A stretch of DNA of 64,000 nt. Source: Microbacterium proteolyticum (GTDB lineage: Bacteria > Actinomycetota > Actinomycetes > Actinomycetales > Microbacteriaceae). The notes under the pieces were generated by a model. It made no database searches. It was not told the origin of the DNA and worked only from the letters and a program-made list of their open reading frames with translations. Position 1 is the stretch's first letter; each line of letters begins with the position of its first letter. The DNA is taken from assembly GCF_014192415.1 (NCBI RefSeq), contig NZ_JACHXY010000002.1:62001-126000 (forward strand). The letters run 5' to 3'. Position numbers and translations under genes: made by a program. Of the stretch, positions 56,167 to 64,000 are shown piece by piece.

Positions 56167-58109
56167 ACGCCGACCTCACCACCGTCGCTGACCTGGCCAG
56201 GTACTCCCCCGCCGTGCAGGCAAAGTGCATCTCCATCGCAACCGCTATCGACGCCGTCGACTCGGACCCCGCGAACCACGCCTCAACGCGCGCCGCCCGC
56301 GTTCAGCGCACGCTTCAAGAACTGGCCGGAATTCACATCGGCCAACGGCAGGTCTATCGGTACCTCGCCGCCTACCGAGTGAAAGGCGTCGCCGGCCTCG
56401 CCGACGCTCGCAAGACACGCAGCCGTCGAGAATCAAGAACCGATCCACGACTCATCGACCTGATCGAGGCGGAGCTGAAAGCCCAGCAGCCCGCTTCGAC
56501 GGGGACGAGATCCCGAACAATCGCGCGCGTCCAGTGGGAAGCATCTCGAAGTGACATATCAACCCCCTCGAGGCGCACGATGTACAGACTGCTCGAGCAA
56601 TTGGACCGAAAGCGAGGGACCTTCGGGCCTGCGACAACCCGCAGGTCGAAGGCGGCGAGACCCGACCGGACATTCCATCCCGCCGCTCCCTCACGTCCGG
56701 GTGAACTCGTCGAAATTGACGCCACGCCGCTTGACCTGTTCGTCCAGATGCCCGACGGAGAAATCGCGCGTCCAGAACTGACCTATGCCATCGACGTCGC
56801 CACCGGCACGATCGGTGCCACGCTTCTTCATGAGAGCTACGCGAAATCGGTAGACATAGGCGCCATCCTTCCTGCTCGCATGCTCACCCGCACGAGCGAC
56901 CAATCCTGGTGGCCCGAAGCAATCTCGATGGCGGAGCGGCTCTTCGAACCCACGGCCGAACCGACGCGGCGGATCCTCGAAGAAGCAGCCGCACAACTGC
57001 CACTCATCGTTCCCGAGTCCGTGACCGTGGACCGCGGCAAAGTCTTCATCGGATCCACCTTCACCGCCGCGTGCGAGCGACTCGAGATATCCCAGACCCG
57101 CGCCAACCCACGACAGGGCACAGACAAGCCCCATGTAGAGAGTGGATTCAAGCGGATTCGCGAAGGGTTCGTGCAGTACCTCTCCGGCTACACGGGCGGG
57201 ACCATCTCCAATCGCGGTGAGGACCCACGCGCCGACACGGTCTGGACGCTCGGTGAAGTACAACTTCTCCTCGACCTATGGGTGATCCTCCACTGGCAGA
57301 CGACGCCGCAATCCGGTCTCCGTCTCCCGGGGATGCCGCATCGCAATCTCTCCCCCAACCAGATGTACTCCGCACTCTCCGCCGCCGCGCCGCACGTGCC
57401 CGTCAGCCTCAGCAGAGACGATTACATCGCCCTGCTGCCACTGACGTGGCGCACCGTTCAGCCGTACGGCATCAACCTCGGCGGACTGATTTACGATGCT
57501 GACCTCCTGCATCCGATGCGCGGAAGGAAATCCGGCCTTGCCGGCGAAGCGCGCGGTCGATGGGAAGTTCGCTACGACCCCTACAACCTTCGGCAAGTCT
57601 GGGTTCGGGATCTCCACAACGACAGATGGATCACCGCGTCTTGGGCCCTGGCGAATAAGACCGAGCACCCCTTCAGCCACGAAATTCTCCGCGCGGCACA
57701 GCGAGCGCTGAGGCAATCAGGGCCGAGCACATCGATCGACATCCTCGAGCAGATCAACCGCATCCAGTCGCACGAGATAGGCGCCTATAAGGTTGCCGGG
57801 CGGTGGCTGATCGCGCGCATCGACCTGCGCGGCTTCGCGGCGAGCGACGCGCGAGCGGCGAAGTCCGACCTCCGTCTCGTGCTCGATCCGGCACCAGCGT
57901 TCACAGGCGACGTTGGCGGGGCCCTTACGCACTTGCCTGAGCGGATTCACACTCAATCGGTCGCGGAGATCCTGCGCATTGATGTTGCGAAGGTTCCGGC
58001 ACTTGGACTCGCCGTCGACGCGCAAACCCTCGTCAATCGTGCCGCGCTCGTGACGTTCTTGCAGTCGGTTTCCAACTTCGGCCCGCACTACTCCCCCGCG
58101 TCGGCGTGA
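56163..58109 (+). CDS. TnsB/Mu-like DDE transposase
   Basis: 648 residues: N-terminal helix-turn-helix DNA-binding part (GIHIGQRQVYRYLAAYRVKGVAGLADARKTR, about 57-90), an integrase core with D186 (VEIDATPLD), D290 (VTVDRGKVF) and E326 (KPHVESGFK), and a Mu-C-type beta-barrel domain (about 470-540). D-35-E spacing is canonical, so the strand-transfer site looks intact. No TnsC/TniB ATPase or TniQ follows; the next gene is a methyltransferase half. Confidence 0.85.
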   Translation: MNADLTTVADLARYSPAVQAKCISIATAIDAVDSDPANHASTRAARVQRTLQELAGIHIGQRQVYRYLAAYRVKGVAGLADARKTRSRRESRTDPRLIDLIEAELKAQQPASTGTRSRTIARVQWEASRSDISTPSRRTMYRLLEQLDRKRGTFGPATTRRSKAARPDRTFHPAAPSRPGELVEIDATPLDLFVQMPDGEIARPELTYAIDVATGTIGATLLHESYAKSVDIGAILPARMLTRTSDQSWWPEAISMAERLFEPTAEPTRRILEEAAAQLPLIVPESVTVDRGKVFIGSTFTAACERLEISQTRANPRQGTDKPHVESGFKRIREGFVQYLSGYTGGTISNRGEDPRADTVWTLGEVQLLLDLWVILHWQTTPQSGLRLPGMPHRNLSPNQMYSALSAAAPHVPVSLSRDDYIALLPLTWRTVQPYGINLGGLIYDADLLHPMRGRKSGLAGEARGRWEVRYDPYNLRQVWVRDLHNDRWITASWALANKTEHPFSHEILRAAQRALRQSGPSTSIDILEQINRIQSHEIGAYKVAGRWLIARIDLRGFAASDARAAKSDLRLVLDPAPAFTGDVGGALTHLPERIHTQSVAEILRIDVAKVPALGLAVDAQTLVNRAALVTFLQSVSNFGPHYSPASA

Positions 58110-58238
58110 TCGCCGACGTTTTCGTCGCACATGTCGACCGACGCGGCGAAGGACTCGATGTGTCTGCCGCGCACGGCATGATGGTCTAACCGGCACTTGA
58201 AGGGGTAGCACCGTGACGAAGACCAGTGGAGACGCTCG

Positions 58239-58886
58239 GTGACGACCCTGGTCATCGAGGAGCGCATCGTGAAGTCTCGGAACCGTGTGAGGGCTTACGG
58301 CGAGGTTTTCACGCCGCGCCACATGGTCGATCAGATGCTCGATCTCGTCAGCGACGATCTCGAGGAAGGGCCGGAGTTCGTCGATAAGACCTTCCTGGAG
58401 CCCGCCGCCGGCGACGGGAACTTCCTCGTCGCGATTCTGCATCGCAAGCTCCGAGCTATTGAGCGGCGTCTCTCCCCCAGCGTGTGGGCAGACGAATCCC
58501 TCTTCGCGCTTGCGTCGATCTACGGCATCGAACTCCTCGAGGACAACCACGAGGATGCCCGGGCAGCGATGCTCGCAGAGTTCGTCGCCTTTCACGCGAG
58601 GCATGGCGCTCCGCAGAGTCCTGACACCGACTTGATGCGCGCCGCATCGTTCCTCGTCGACACGAACATCCTCCGAGGCAACACTCTGACCGGCCGCGAC
58701 TGGCGTGGCGAGGAGATCCAGTTCTCCTGGTGGACCCGTGATGCCCACTCCCCCGGCATGGTGGTGCGCGAACCGTTCTCGCTCGCCTCCCTGCGCGAGA
58801 GCCACGGGTTTGACTTCACCGTGTACGAGACGTACGCAGTGTGCCGAATCGACCACATCCATGAAGAAGTGAGAGCCGGTGCCTAG
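58239..58886 (+). CDS. SAM-binding half of a gamma-class adenine methyltransferase
   Basis: 215 residues. Motif X GEVFTPRHMV (21-30), motif I FLEPAAGDGNFL (52-63), motif II YGIELLED (95-102) and the NILRGNTL strand are textbook Eco57I-type N6-adenine methyltransferase. The protein stops before motif IV: there is no NPPY. That motif opens the gene 3.3 kb downstream (62213). GTG start 129 bp after tnsB; its end overlaps the next start by 8 nt. Whether the half works with a partner in trans is the open question. Confidence 0.82.
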   Translation: MTTLVIEERIVKSRNRVRAYGEVFTPRHMVDQMLDLVSDDLEEGPEFVDKTFLEPAAGDGNFLVAILHRKLRAIERRLSPSVWADESLFALASIYGIELLEDNHEDARAAMLAEFVAFHARHGAPQSPDTDLMRAASFLVDTNILRGNTLTGRDWRGEEIQFSWWTRDAHSPGMVVREPFSLASLRESHGFDFTVYETYAVCRIDHIHEEVRAGA

Positions 58887-61800
58887 ACCGAACATCAGCA
58901 CTTTCCGCGAGGTGGTGCCATATCTCTACTCTTGGACCACCCCCGACATCCCGAAGTACGAGGGCTGGGAAAAGATCGGGTACACCGAGCAGGAGTCTGC
59001 CGACAAGCGCATCTCGCAGCAGGCGAGCCAGCTCAATATCGCGAAGGTCAAGCAGTGGGCGTACCGCGCGGCGTTCATCACCGAGGACGGCGGTACGTTT
59101 CGCGACTCCGATTTCCATGCGTTTCTCCAGCAGCAGGGCATCCAACGCGAAGTCGATCCCACGAATACTCCGAGCCGCACGGAGTGGCATAAGTTCGCCG
59201 GCGCGCCCAAGCCGAGTCAGCAGTACTTCTTCGACTTTGCGTCGAAGTCGTTCACCACGCCGGCCGGAGAATCGCAGGACGACTATGAGTTGCGCCGTGA
59301 GCAGCACGAGGCAGTCGCCCAAGCGCTGACGGCGTTCGGGCACCACAAAGCCGACGAGGTGCTGTGGAATGCGAAGCCGCGATTCGGCAAGACGCTGACG
59401 ACGTACGACCTGGTGCGCAAGATCGATGCTCGGCGGGTGCTGATCGTGACGAACCGCCCGGCGATCGCCAATTCCTGGTTTGACGACCATCAGCGGTTTA
59501 TCGGCCACCAGACCAACTATCACTTCGTGTCGGACTCCCCGTCGCTCGATCATCGCGGTCCAATGACGCGCGACCAGTGGAAGGCCTTCCTTCGCGAGAC
59601 CGCCGACCAGGACCCCCGCGTCATCGAGTTCGTTTCGTTGCAGGATCTGAAGGGATCCAAGTACTTCGGCGGCTCCTTCGACAAGCTCAAGCACATAGCT
59701 GACGCCGACTGGGATCTGCTCGTCATCGACGAAGCGCACGAGGGCATAGACACGACAAAGACGGATGTCGCGTTCAACCAGATCACGCGCCGGCACACCC
59801 TGCACCTGTCGGGTACCCCCTTCAAGGCGCTCGCCTCCGGCCGGTTCAGCGTCGACCAGATCTTCAACTGGACCTACAAGGACGAGCAGGACGCCAAGGC
59901 AGAGTGGTCGGACGACTCTGTCGACAACCCGTACGCCCAGCTCCCTACCCTGAACCTGCTCACCTACCAGCTGTCCCGTATCGTCACCGACCGTCTCGCC
60001 GAAGGCGTCGCGCTCGAAGAGGATGCAGCGAACGTCGACTACACCTTCGACCTGGCGGAGTTCTTCGCCACGAAGGATAACGGGTTCTTCGTCTACGAGA
60101 ACGATGTCGTTCGGTTCCTGGATGCGCTGACGACACAGGAGAAGTACCCGTTCTCCACCTCTGAGCTGCGCGACGAGATCCGACACTCCTTCTGGTTGCT
60201 CAATCGGGTCGCATCGGCAAAGGCGCTGGAAAGGCTGCTGAAGAAGCATCCTGTCTTCGGTGAGTACACGGTCATCGTCGCTGCCGGCGACGGTCGCCCG
60301 AACGTCGGTGAGAACGACGGGCTTGATGAAGATGCCGACGATTTGGTGACCGTGGGCAAGTCGCTCGACAAGGTCCGCGCCGCCATCGCGAAGGCCGAGG
60401 TCCAGGGTGGTAAAACGATCACACTCTCGGTGGGGCAGCTCACCACCGGTGTCACCGTGCCGGAGTGGACCTCGGTCATCATGCTGTCCAATCTCTCCTC
60501 CCCCGCGCTCTACATGCAGGCAGCGTTCCGGGCCCAGAACCCGTGCACGTTCACGCGCGGCGACTCCATGTTCCAGAAGAAGAACGCCTACATCTTCGAT
60601 TTCGCCCCCGAACGTACGCTCACGATCTTCGACGCGTTCGCCAACGACCTCGCCCCGAGTCCTCCCGTCGACGCCAGTGAGCGCAGGGAGAACATTCGTC
60701 GGTTGCTGAACTTCTTCCCCGTCCTCGGTGAAGACACTGAGGGTCGGATGATCGAACTCGACGCCGCCCAGGTGCTCACGTTCCCGCAGGTGTTCAAAGC
60801 TCGTGAGGTCGTTCGTAGAGGCTTCCTGTCGAACCTCCTGTTCGCAAACGTGTCAGGCATTTTCCGCGCGGTCGAGCACTTTCAAGACATCCTCAACCAG
60901 CTGCCCGTTGCCAAGGAGAAGAAGACCAAGCAGGGCGATCCCGTTGAGGTTCCGTTCCCTCCGCCGATCACCGACACGGAGGGGAACGCGAAGGTCGACT
61001 TCGGCACTGTCATCAATCCGAAGGTCGTGGAGCTGGGCAAGCCGGTCTACTCGAGTGAGGACGTGCCACAGCTCGATCCGGCCACGACGAAGGCGGTCGA
61101 CGCCGCCAAGCAGATTGCCGCGGCGATAACGGAGAAGGCGCGAGAGACGCGGGCCAAGGTGGCGGCTGAATACGGGATGACTTCGAAGCAGGTCGAGAGC
61201 GACGAAAAGTCCACCGAGGCGCACGTGACAGCCAAGGTGGAGCGCGCCTACGTCGACCACCAGATCACGCTGAACCACATCAGCGCCGAAGGCGCGGATG
61301 CGGCTACGGAGGCCGAATTCGTCGCACTCGACGCGAAGAGGGAGGAAGCGAAGGCGGAGCTCGACGCGCGAGTGCTCGCGATCTTCCACAGCACGCTCGA
61401 CAGTGTCACTGAGACCGTGGTCACGCGTGAGGAGACCAAGAAGGCCCAGACGCAGGTGAACAAGACCATGGATGCCGCGCGCGATCATCTTCGCGGGTTC
61501 GCGCGGACCATCCCCATGTTCCTCATGGCGTACGGCGATCGGAACACGACGCTCGCCAACTTCGACGATTACACCCCGGACGACGTATTCACCGAGATCA
61601 CCGGGATCACCGAGGACGACTTCCGCAAGCTCCGCGACGGTCGCGACGTGACAGATCAGGCCACCGGGGAGGTCACGCGTGTCCCGGGCCTGTTCGACGA
61701 GTCGGTCTTCAACCAGGCGATCCAGGAGTTCCTGAACAAGAAGGATGAACTCGCCGACTACTTCGACCCGGAGCTCACCGAAGACATCTTCGCGTACATC

Positions 61801-62211
61801 CCACAGCAGAAGACATCGCTCGTCTTCACGCCCAAGCCCGTCGTGCAGCTAATGTGCGACACGCTCGAAGCGGAGAACCCTGGCATCTTCTCCGACCCGG
61901 ACAAGACGTTCGCCGATCTGTTCTCCACCGCCGGCCTCTTCTGCATGGAGATCGTCCGCCGACTCGACAAGGGGCTCGTCGACGCGATCCATAACCAGGA
62001 CGAGCGGCTGCTGCACATCTTTACCCGCCAGGTCTTCGAGATGAGCCCCAACAAGATCCTGCACAACATCACGCTGGAAGCCGTCAGCGGCGGCGTCGCA
62101 GAGCGCCGAGCGTGGCTGCAAGATTCCGGACACTTCCGGGTCGGCGACCTCGCGCGAATGACCAGCGAGGAACGCGAGCATGTCGTCGACGAGATGCTGG
62201 GAGGCAACTGA
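58879..62211 (+). CDS. GIY-YIG nuclease / SF2 helicase / methyltransferase-like fusion
   Basis: 1110 residues. The N-terminal region (PYLYSWTTPDIP...WEKIGYTEQESADKR, 14-44) resembles a GIY-YIG/T5orf172 nuclease core. Then a restriction-type SF2 helicase: AKPRFGKT (165-172), DEAH (284-287), LSGTPF, GVTVPEW. A long coiled region follows (about 745-870). The C terminus has FTPKPVVQLM (984-993) and DLFSTAGLF (1013-1021), like methyltransferase motifs X and a decayed motif I, but ends before motif IV. GTG start. Followed 1 bp later by the NPPY gene. Resembles a type ISP enzyme cut in two, with GIY-YIG in place of the Mrr-like nuclease. Confidence 0.78.
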   Translation: MPRPNISTFREVVPYLYSWTTPDIPKYEGWEKIGYTEQESADKRISQQASQLNIAKVKQWAYRAAFITEDGGTFRDSDFHAFLQQQGIQREVDPTNTPSRTEWHKFAGAPKPSQQYFFDFASKSFTTPAGESQDDYELRREQHEAVAQALTAFGHHKADEVLWNAKPRFGKTLTTYDLVRKIDARRVLIVTNRPAIANSWFDDHQRFIGHQTNYHFVSDSPSLDHRGPMTRDQWKAFLRETADQDPRVIEFVSLQDLKGSKYFGGSFDKLKHIADADWDLLVIDEAHEGIDTTKTDVAFNQITRRHTLHLSGTPFKALASGRFSVDQIFNWTYKDEQDAKAEWSDDSVDNPYAQLPTLNLLTYQLSRIVTDRLAEGVALEEDAANVDYTFDLAEFFATKDNGFFVYENDVVRFLDALTTQEKYPFSTSELRDEIRHSFWLLNRVASAKALERLLKKHPVFGEYTVIVAAGDGRPNVGENDGLDEDADDLVTVGKSLDKVRAAIAKAEVQGGKTITLSVGQLTTGVTVPEWTSVIMLSNLSSPALYMQAAFRAQNPCTFTRGDSMFQKKNAYIFDFAPERTLTIFDAFANDLAPSPPVDASERRENIRRLLNFFPVLGEDTEGRMIELDAAQVLTFPQVFKAREVVRRGFLSNLLFANVSGIFRAVEHFQDILNQLPVAKEKKTKQGDPVEVPFPPPITDTEGNAKVDFGTVINPKVVELGKPVYSSEDVPQLDPATTKAVDAAKQIAAAITEKARETRAKVAAEYGMTSKQVESDEKSTEAHVTAKVERAYVDHQITLNHISAEGADAATEAEFVALDAKREEAKAELDARVLAIFHSTLDSVTETVVTREETKKAQTQVNKTMDAARDHLRGFARTIPMFLMAYGDRNTTLANFDDYTPDDVFTEITGITEDDFRKLRDGRDVTDQATGEVTRVPGLFDESVFNQAIQEFLNKKDELADYFDPELTEDIFAYIPQQKTSLVFTPKPVVQLMCDTLEAENPGIFSDPDKTFADLFSTAGLFCMEIVRRLDKGLVDAIHNQDERLLHIFTRQVFEMSPNKILHNITLEAVSGGVAERRAWLQDSGHFRVGDLARMTSEEREHVVDEMLGGN

Positions 62212-62212
62212 C

Positions 62213-63268
62213 ATGGCCAGGAAGTTCGATGTCGTCATTGGCAACCCGCCGTACCAGGAGGACTCCGTCGGCGAGTCGACCCACAACATGCCGATCTATG
62301 ACAAGTTCATGGATGCCGCATACGAAGTGGGCATCAAAGTCGTGCTCATTACTCCCGCGCGCTTCCTCTCCAACGCCGGTTTCACGCCTAAGCCGTGGAA
62401 CAAGAAGATGCTCGCGGATGAGCACATCACCGTGGCACACTTCGAGCCGGACTCAAATCGCTTGTTCCCGGGTCTCTCCGACCCGATCAAAGGTGGTATC
62501 GCCGTCACCTACCGCGACTCAGAGCAGAAGCTGGGCCCGATCGGCTTCTTCACGAAGCACCCTGAGCTTCACACAGTCCTTCGCAAGGTTGAGGTCGCAG
62601 GAGACGTGCCACTAACTGACCTTGGCATCACAAACGACCGTCAGCATCGCTATACGGACAGGATGCACGCGGAGAACTCCGGGGCACGGGCACTCATGTC
62701 GAAAGACAACCCGTACAAGCTAGACGCGAGTGCATTCGCGCGGCTCTCGTTCCTCTTCCACGATGAAAGGCCCGCCGACGAGTACGAGTACGTTCAAGTC
62801 CTTGGACTGTCTGCCCGGAAGCGAACCACTCGGTGGCTTCGGCGCGACTACATCACCGGTCCTGCTTCGTTCAACACGTACAAGGTGGCTCTCCCGGAGG
62901 CGAACGGCACCGGGGCTACGACGGACTTTTTCGGCGTCGCCCTCAACAACCCGACTGTGCTCGAGCCGGGAGTGGCGGTGACGAGTACCTTCCTCACGAT
63001 TGGTGCATTCGAGACAAGCGCAGAGGCTGAGGCGCTGCTCAAGTACCTCAAGTCAAAGTTCGCTCGCGCGATGCTCGGTGTGCTCAAGGTGACGCAGCAC
63101 ACGGCCGCGCACACGTGGCGGCACGTCCCCAGCCAGGACTTCACCGCCCACTCCGATATCGACTGGTCGAAGTCGGTCCCCGAGATCGACGCGCAGCTCT
63201 ACGCCAAGTACCGACTGGACGCCGACGAGATCACCTTCATCGAATCCCACGTGAAGCCGATGGAGTGA
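62213..63268 (+). CDS. NPPY half of an Eco57I-type methyltransferase, with target-recognition region
   Basis: 351 residues. Opens almost directly with motif IV, FDVVIGNPPYQ (N11-PPY14), which holds the base-flipping and transfer residues, then ITPARFLSN and a C-terminal region (about 190-320) like a target-recognition domain. No SAM-binding motif I is present in the protein, so it cannot be a complete methyltransferase. GGGAGG 8 nt upstream of the ATG, so it is translated on its own. Converges on the EVE-like gene with an 18-bp gap. Confidence 0.85.
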   Translation: MARKFDVVIGNPPYQEDSVGESTHNMPIYDKFMDAAYEVGIKVVLITPARFLSNAGFTPKPWNKKMLADEHITVAHFEPDSNRLFPGLSDPIKGGIAVTYRDSEQKLGPIGFFTKHPELHTVLRKVEVAGDVPLTDLGITNDRQHRYTDRMHAENSGARALMSKDNPYKLDASAFARLSFLFHDERPADEYEYVQVLGLSARKRTTRWLRRDYITGPASFNTYKVALPEANGTGATTDFFGVALNNPTVLEPGVAVTSTFLTIGAFETSAEAEALLKYLKSKFARAMLGVLKVTQHTAAHTWRHVPSQDFTAHSDIDWSKSVPEIDAQLYAKYRLDADEITFIESHVKPME

Positions 63269-63286
63269 TTCCGCCTCCCTCCCGTG

Positions 63287-64000
63287 TCAGTCGTCGAGGC
63301 CAAATGCGCCCGTGACCTCTTCGATTGTGAACTGTTGGCGCAGTTTGGCGGCGGTGTTCTGGTTGGCGAACATACCGGTCCTCCAGAAGCCCTGTTCGCG
63401 CGGCACTGTGTGGGTCCACTCGACCGGTACGGCCCATTCGGCCATCGTGTCGTCCTGATCATCCGTGTGCCTGTAGTTTCCGCTTAGCGGAAGGTCGATC
63501 AGGCGCGTGTCGACGCCGTCGACTGTGACGCTGGTTTCGTCAAATCTCTGGGCTTCGCCGATCACTGTGCCGACACCGACATACCCAATCTTGGGGATAC
63601 ATGCGAAGACGCGTGCTCCGGGCGTGAGATTCTTCAGGGTGCGAGAGAACCACTCGCCGCCGCCTCCGGATACGAAGCCATACTCCCTTCCATCGGACCA
63701 GTGACGGCCCTCCGGGCTGTCACCGAACGAGACGTACCAATCCGTGCCGTTCCATGTCTCACGAGTCTTAGCGCGGACGGAGGCTGTCTTCGGGATTGCC
63801 CGACCTTCGTGCTCGACGAGCCAGGTGCGCGCAAGATAGGACGCGCCGTTGTCCGTGAAGTGTCGAAAGAAGACGACGTTGATCGGGACACCGAAGCCCT
63901 CGTTGAGAAAGCGGACGATTCGCTCGGTTGCGGCATCAACGCTCGCCGCCACGATCGTGAAGACCTGTGTCGCGTTCACCTCGTCGGGAAGCGTCTCGTT
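63287..64000 (-). CDS. Partial: NucS/DUF91-like plus EVE-like protein (5' end outside the window)
   Basis: At least 237 codons remain, open at the window edge. Residues ATERIVRFLNEGFGVPINVVFFRHF resemble the tail of DUF91/NucS-like nuclease domains. The second half (YGFVSGGGGEWFSRTLKNLTPGARVFACIPKIGYVGVGTV) has the pattern of an EVE/PUA-like domain, which reads modified bases in DNA or RNA. Next to a methyltransferase system this suggests a modification-dependent nuclease or sensor. The catalytic part is not in view, so function is inference only. Confidence 0.65.
   Translation of the reverse strand, partial: NETLPDEVNATQVFTIVAASVDAATERIVRFLNEGFGVPINVVFFRHFTDNGASYLARTWLVEHEGRAIPKTASVRAKTRETWNGTDWYVSFGDSPEGRHWSDGREYGFVSGGGGEWFSRTLKNLTPGARVFACIPKIGYVGVGTVIGEAQRFDETSVTVDGVDTRLIDLPLSGNYRHTDDQDDTMAEWAVPVEWTHTVPREQGFWRTGMFANQNTAAKLRQQFTIEEVTGAFGLDD

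Larger units (their letters stand above)
55429..58109 (+). mobile_element. Tn7/Mu-like TnsAB unit without TnsC or TniQ
   Basis: Covers the two transposase genes only. Ends and target-site duplication could not be found by reading; the element may extend further and include the restriction genes as cargo. Confidence 0.55.

Noticed and set aside
55279..58238. Transposon ends around tnsAB
   Set aside because: Compared the AT-rich flanks 55240-55428 and 58110-58238; shared bits such as CGTTTT are too short and not inverted to be called ends.

Overview
The window reads as a stretch of chromosome from a high-GC Gram-positive bacterium of the family Microbacteriaceae, most likely Microbacterium. 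The grounds are: about 70% GC; GTG starts and ATGA/GTGA gene overlaps throughout; actinobacterial families (RbpA, PafB/PafC, HelY, CGNR zinc-finger, PAC2, Pup-locus synteny); and gene order shared with Mycobacterium around the leucine cluster and around trmI-pafBC-tatAC-helY. Genus is inference; there is no rRNA or marker search behind it.

0-8.3 kb: glycogen synthesis pair glgC/glgA (divergent), an orphan ABC ATPase, cysteine-free ribosomal protein L31, a remnant of a DUF222/HNH (13E12-type) gene, a DnaQ-like exonuclease, an alpha/beta hydrolase, and a divergent CGNR-regulator/EamA-exporter pair with a threefold operator-like motif.

8.3-20 kb: a branched-chain amino acid, mainly leucine, degradation region. 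An Lrp/AsnC regulator faces a branched-chain 2-oxoacid dehydrogenase operon (E1alpha, E1beta, two tiny duplicated reading frames, E2). A TetR regulator with a perfect palindromic operator faces an acyl-CoA carboxylase (beta, alpha), an acyl-CoA dehydrogenase, a MaoC hydratase and a CitE-like lyase, all overlapping by 4 nt. The same genes make up the M. tuberculosis Rv2495c-Rv2502c cluster. Oxoacid goes to acyl-CoA (Bkd), enoyl-CoA (dehydrogenase), carboxylated enoyl-CoA (carboxylase), hydroxyacyl-CoA (MaoC), then acetyl-CoA plus a keto product (CitE-like).

20-32.5 kb: a mixed set including a phosphoglycerate-mutase-like phosphatase, a sirtuin with a duplicated 3' end, a cytosine-deaminase-like amidohydrolase, a TrmH methyltransferase, a secreted Pro/Thr/Ser-repeat protein, an SGNH hydrolase, a helicase with an 18-bp repeat in its 5' end, a ferritin-like/VIT1 transporter, and a 2-oxoglutarate oxygenase. 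Three loci (27.4, 31.2 and 35.2 kb) carry an intergenic palindromic repeat built on GAGAAACGCG.

32.5-53.8 kb: conserved actinobacterial core: tRNA-Leu(GAG), M20 peptidase, uppP, PAC2, HAD phosphatase, trmI, FKBP-like lipoprotein, pafB-pafC, tatA-tatC, helY, lnt, rbpA, glycerophosphodiesterase, SPFH/NfeD, an SDR without the usual Tyr, an S9 peptidase, a DUF308 protein and an AEC transporter. The proteasome/pupylation genes expected between trmI and pafB are not there.

53.8-64 kb: an accessory island with lower GC and about five-fold fewer copies of the heptamer GGATGCC/GGCATCC that is abundant in the core. It holds a small membrane protein, a DUF4839 protein, a TnsA/TnsB-like pair without TnsC or TniQ, and a restriction-modification-like module. 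In that module the adenine-methyltransferase motifs are spread over separate genes either side of, and inside, a GIY-YIG/SF2-helicase protein. A convergent gene with a NucS-like remnant and an EVE-like domain runs off the window end. This module is the best candidate for an undescribed system here.
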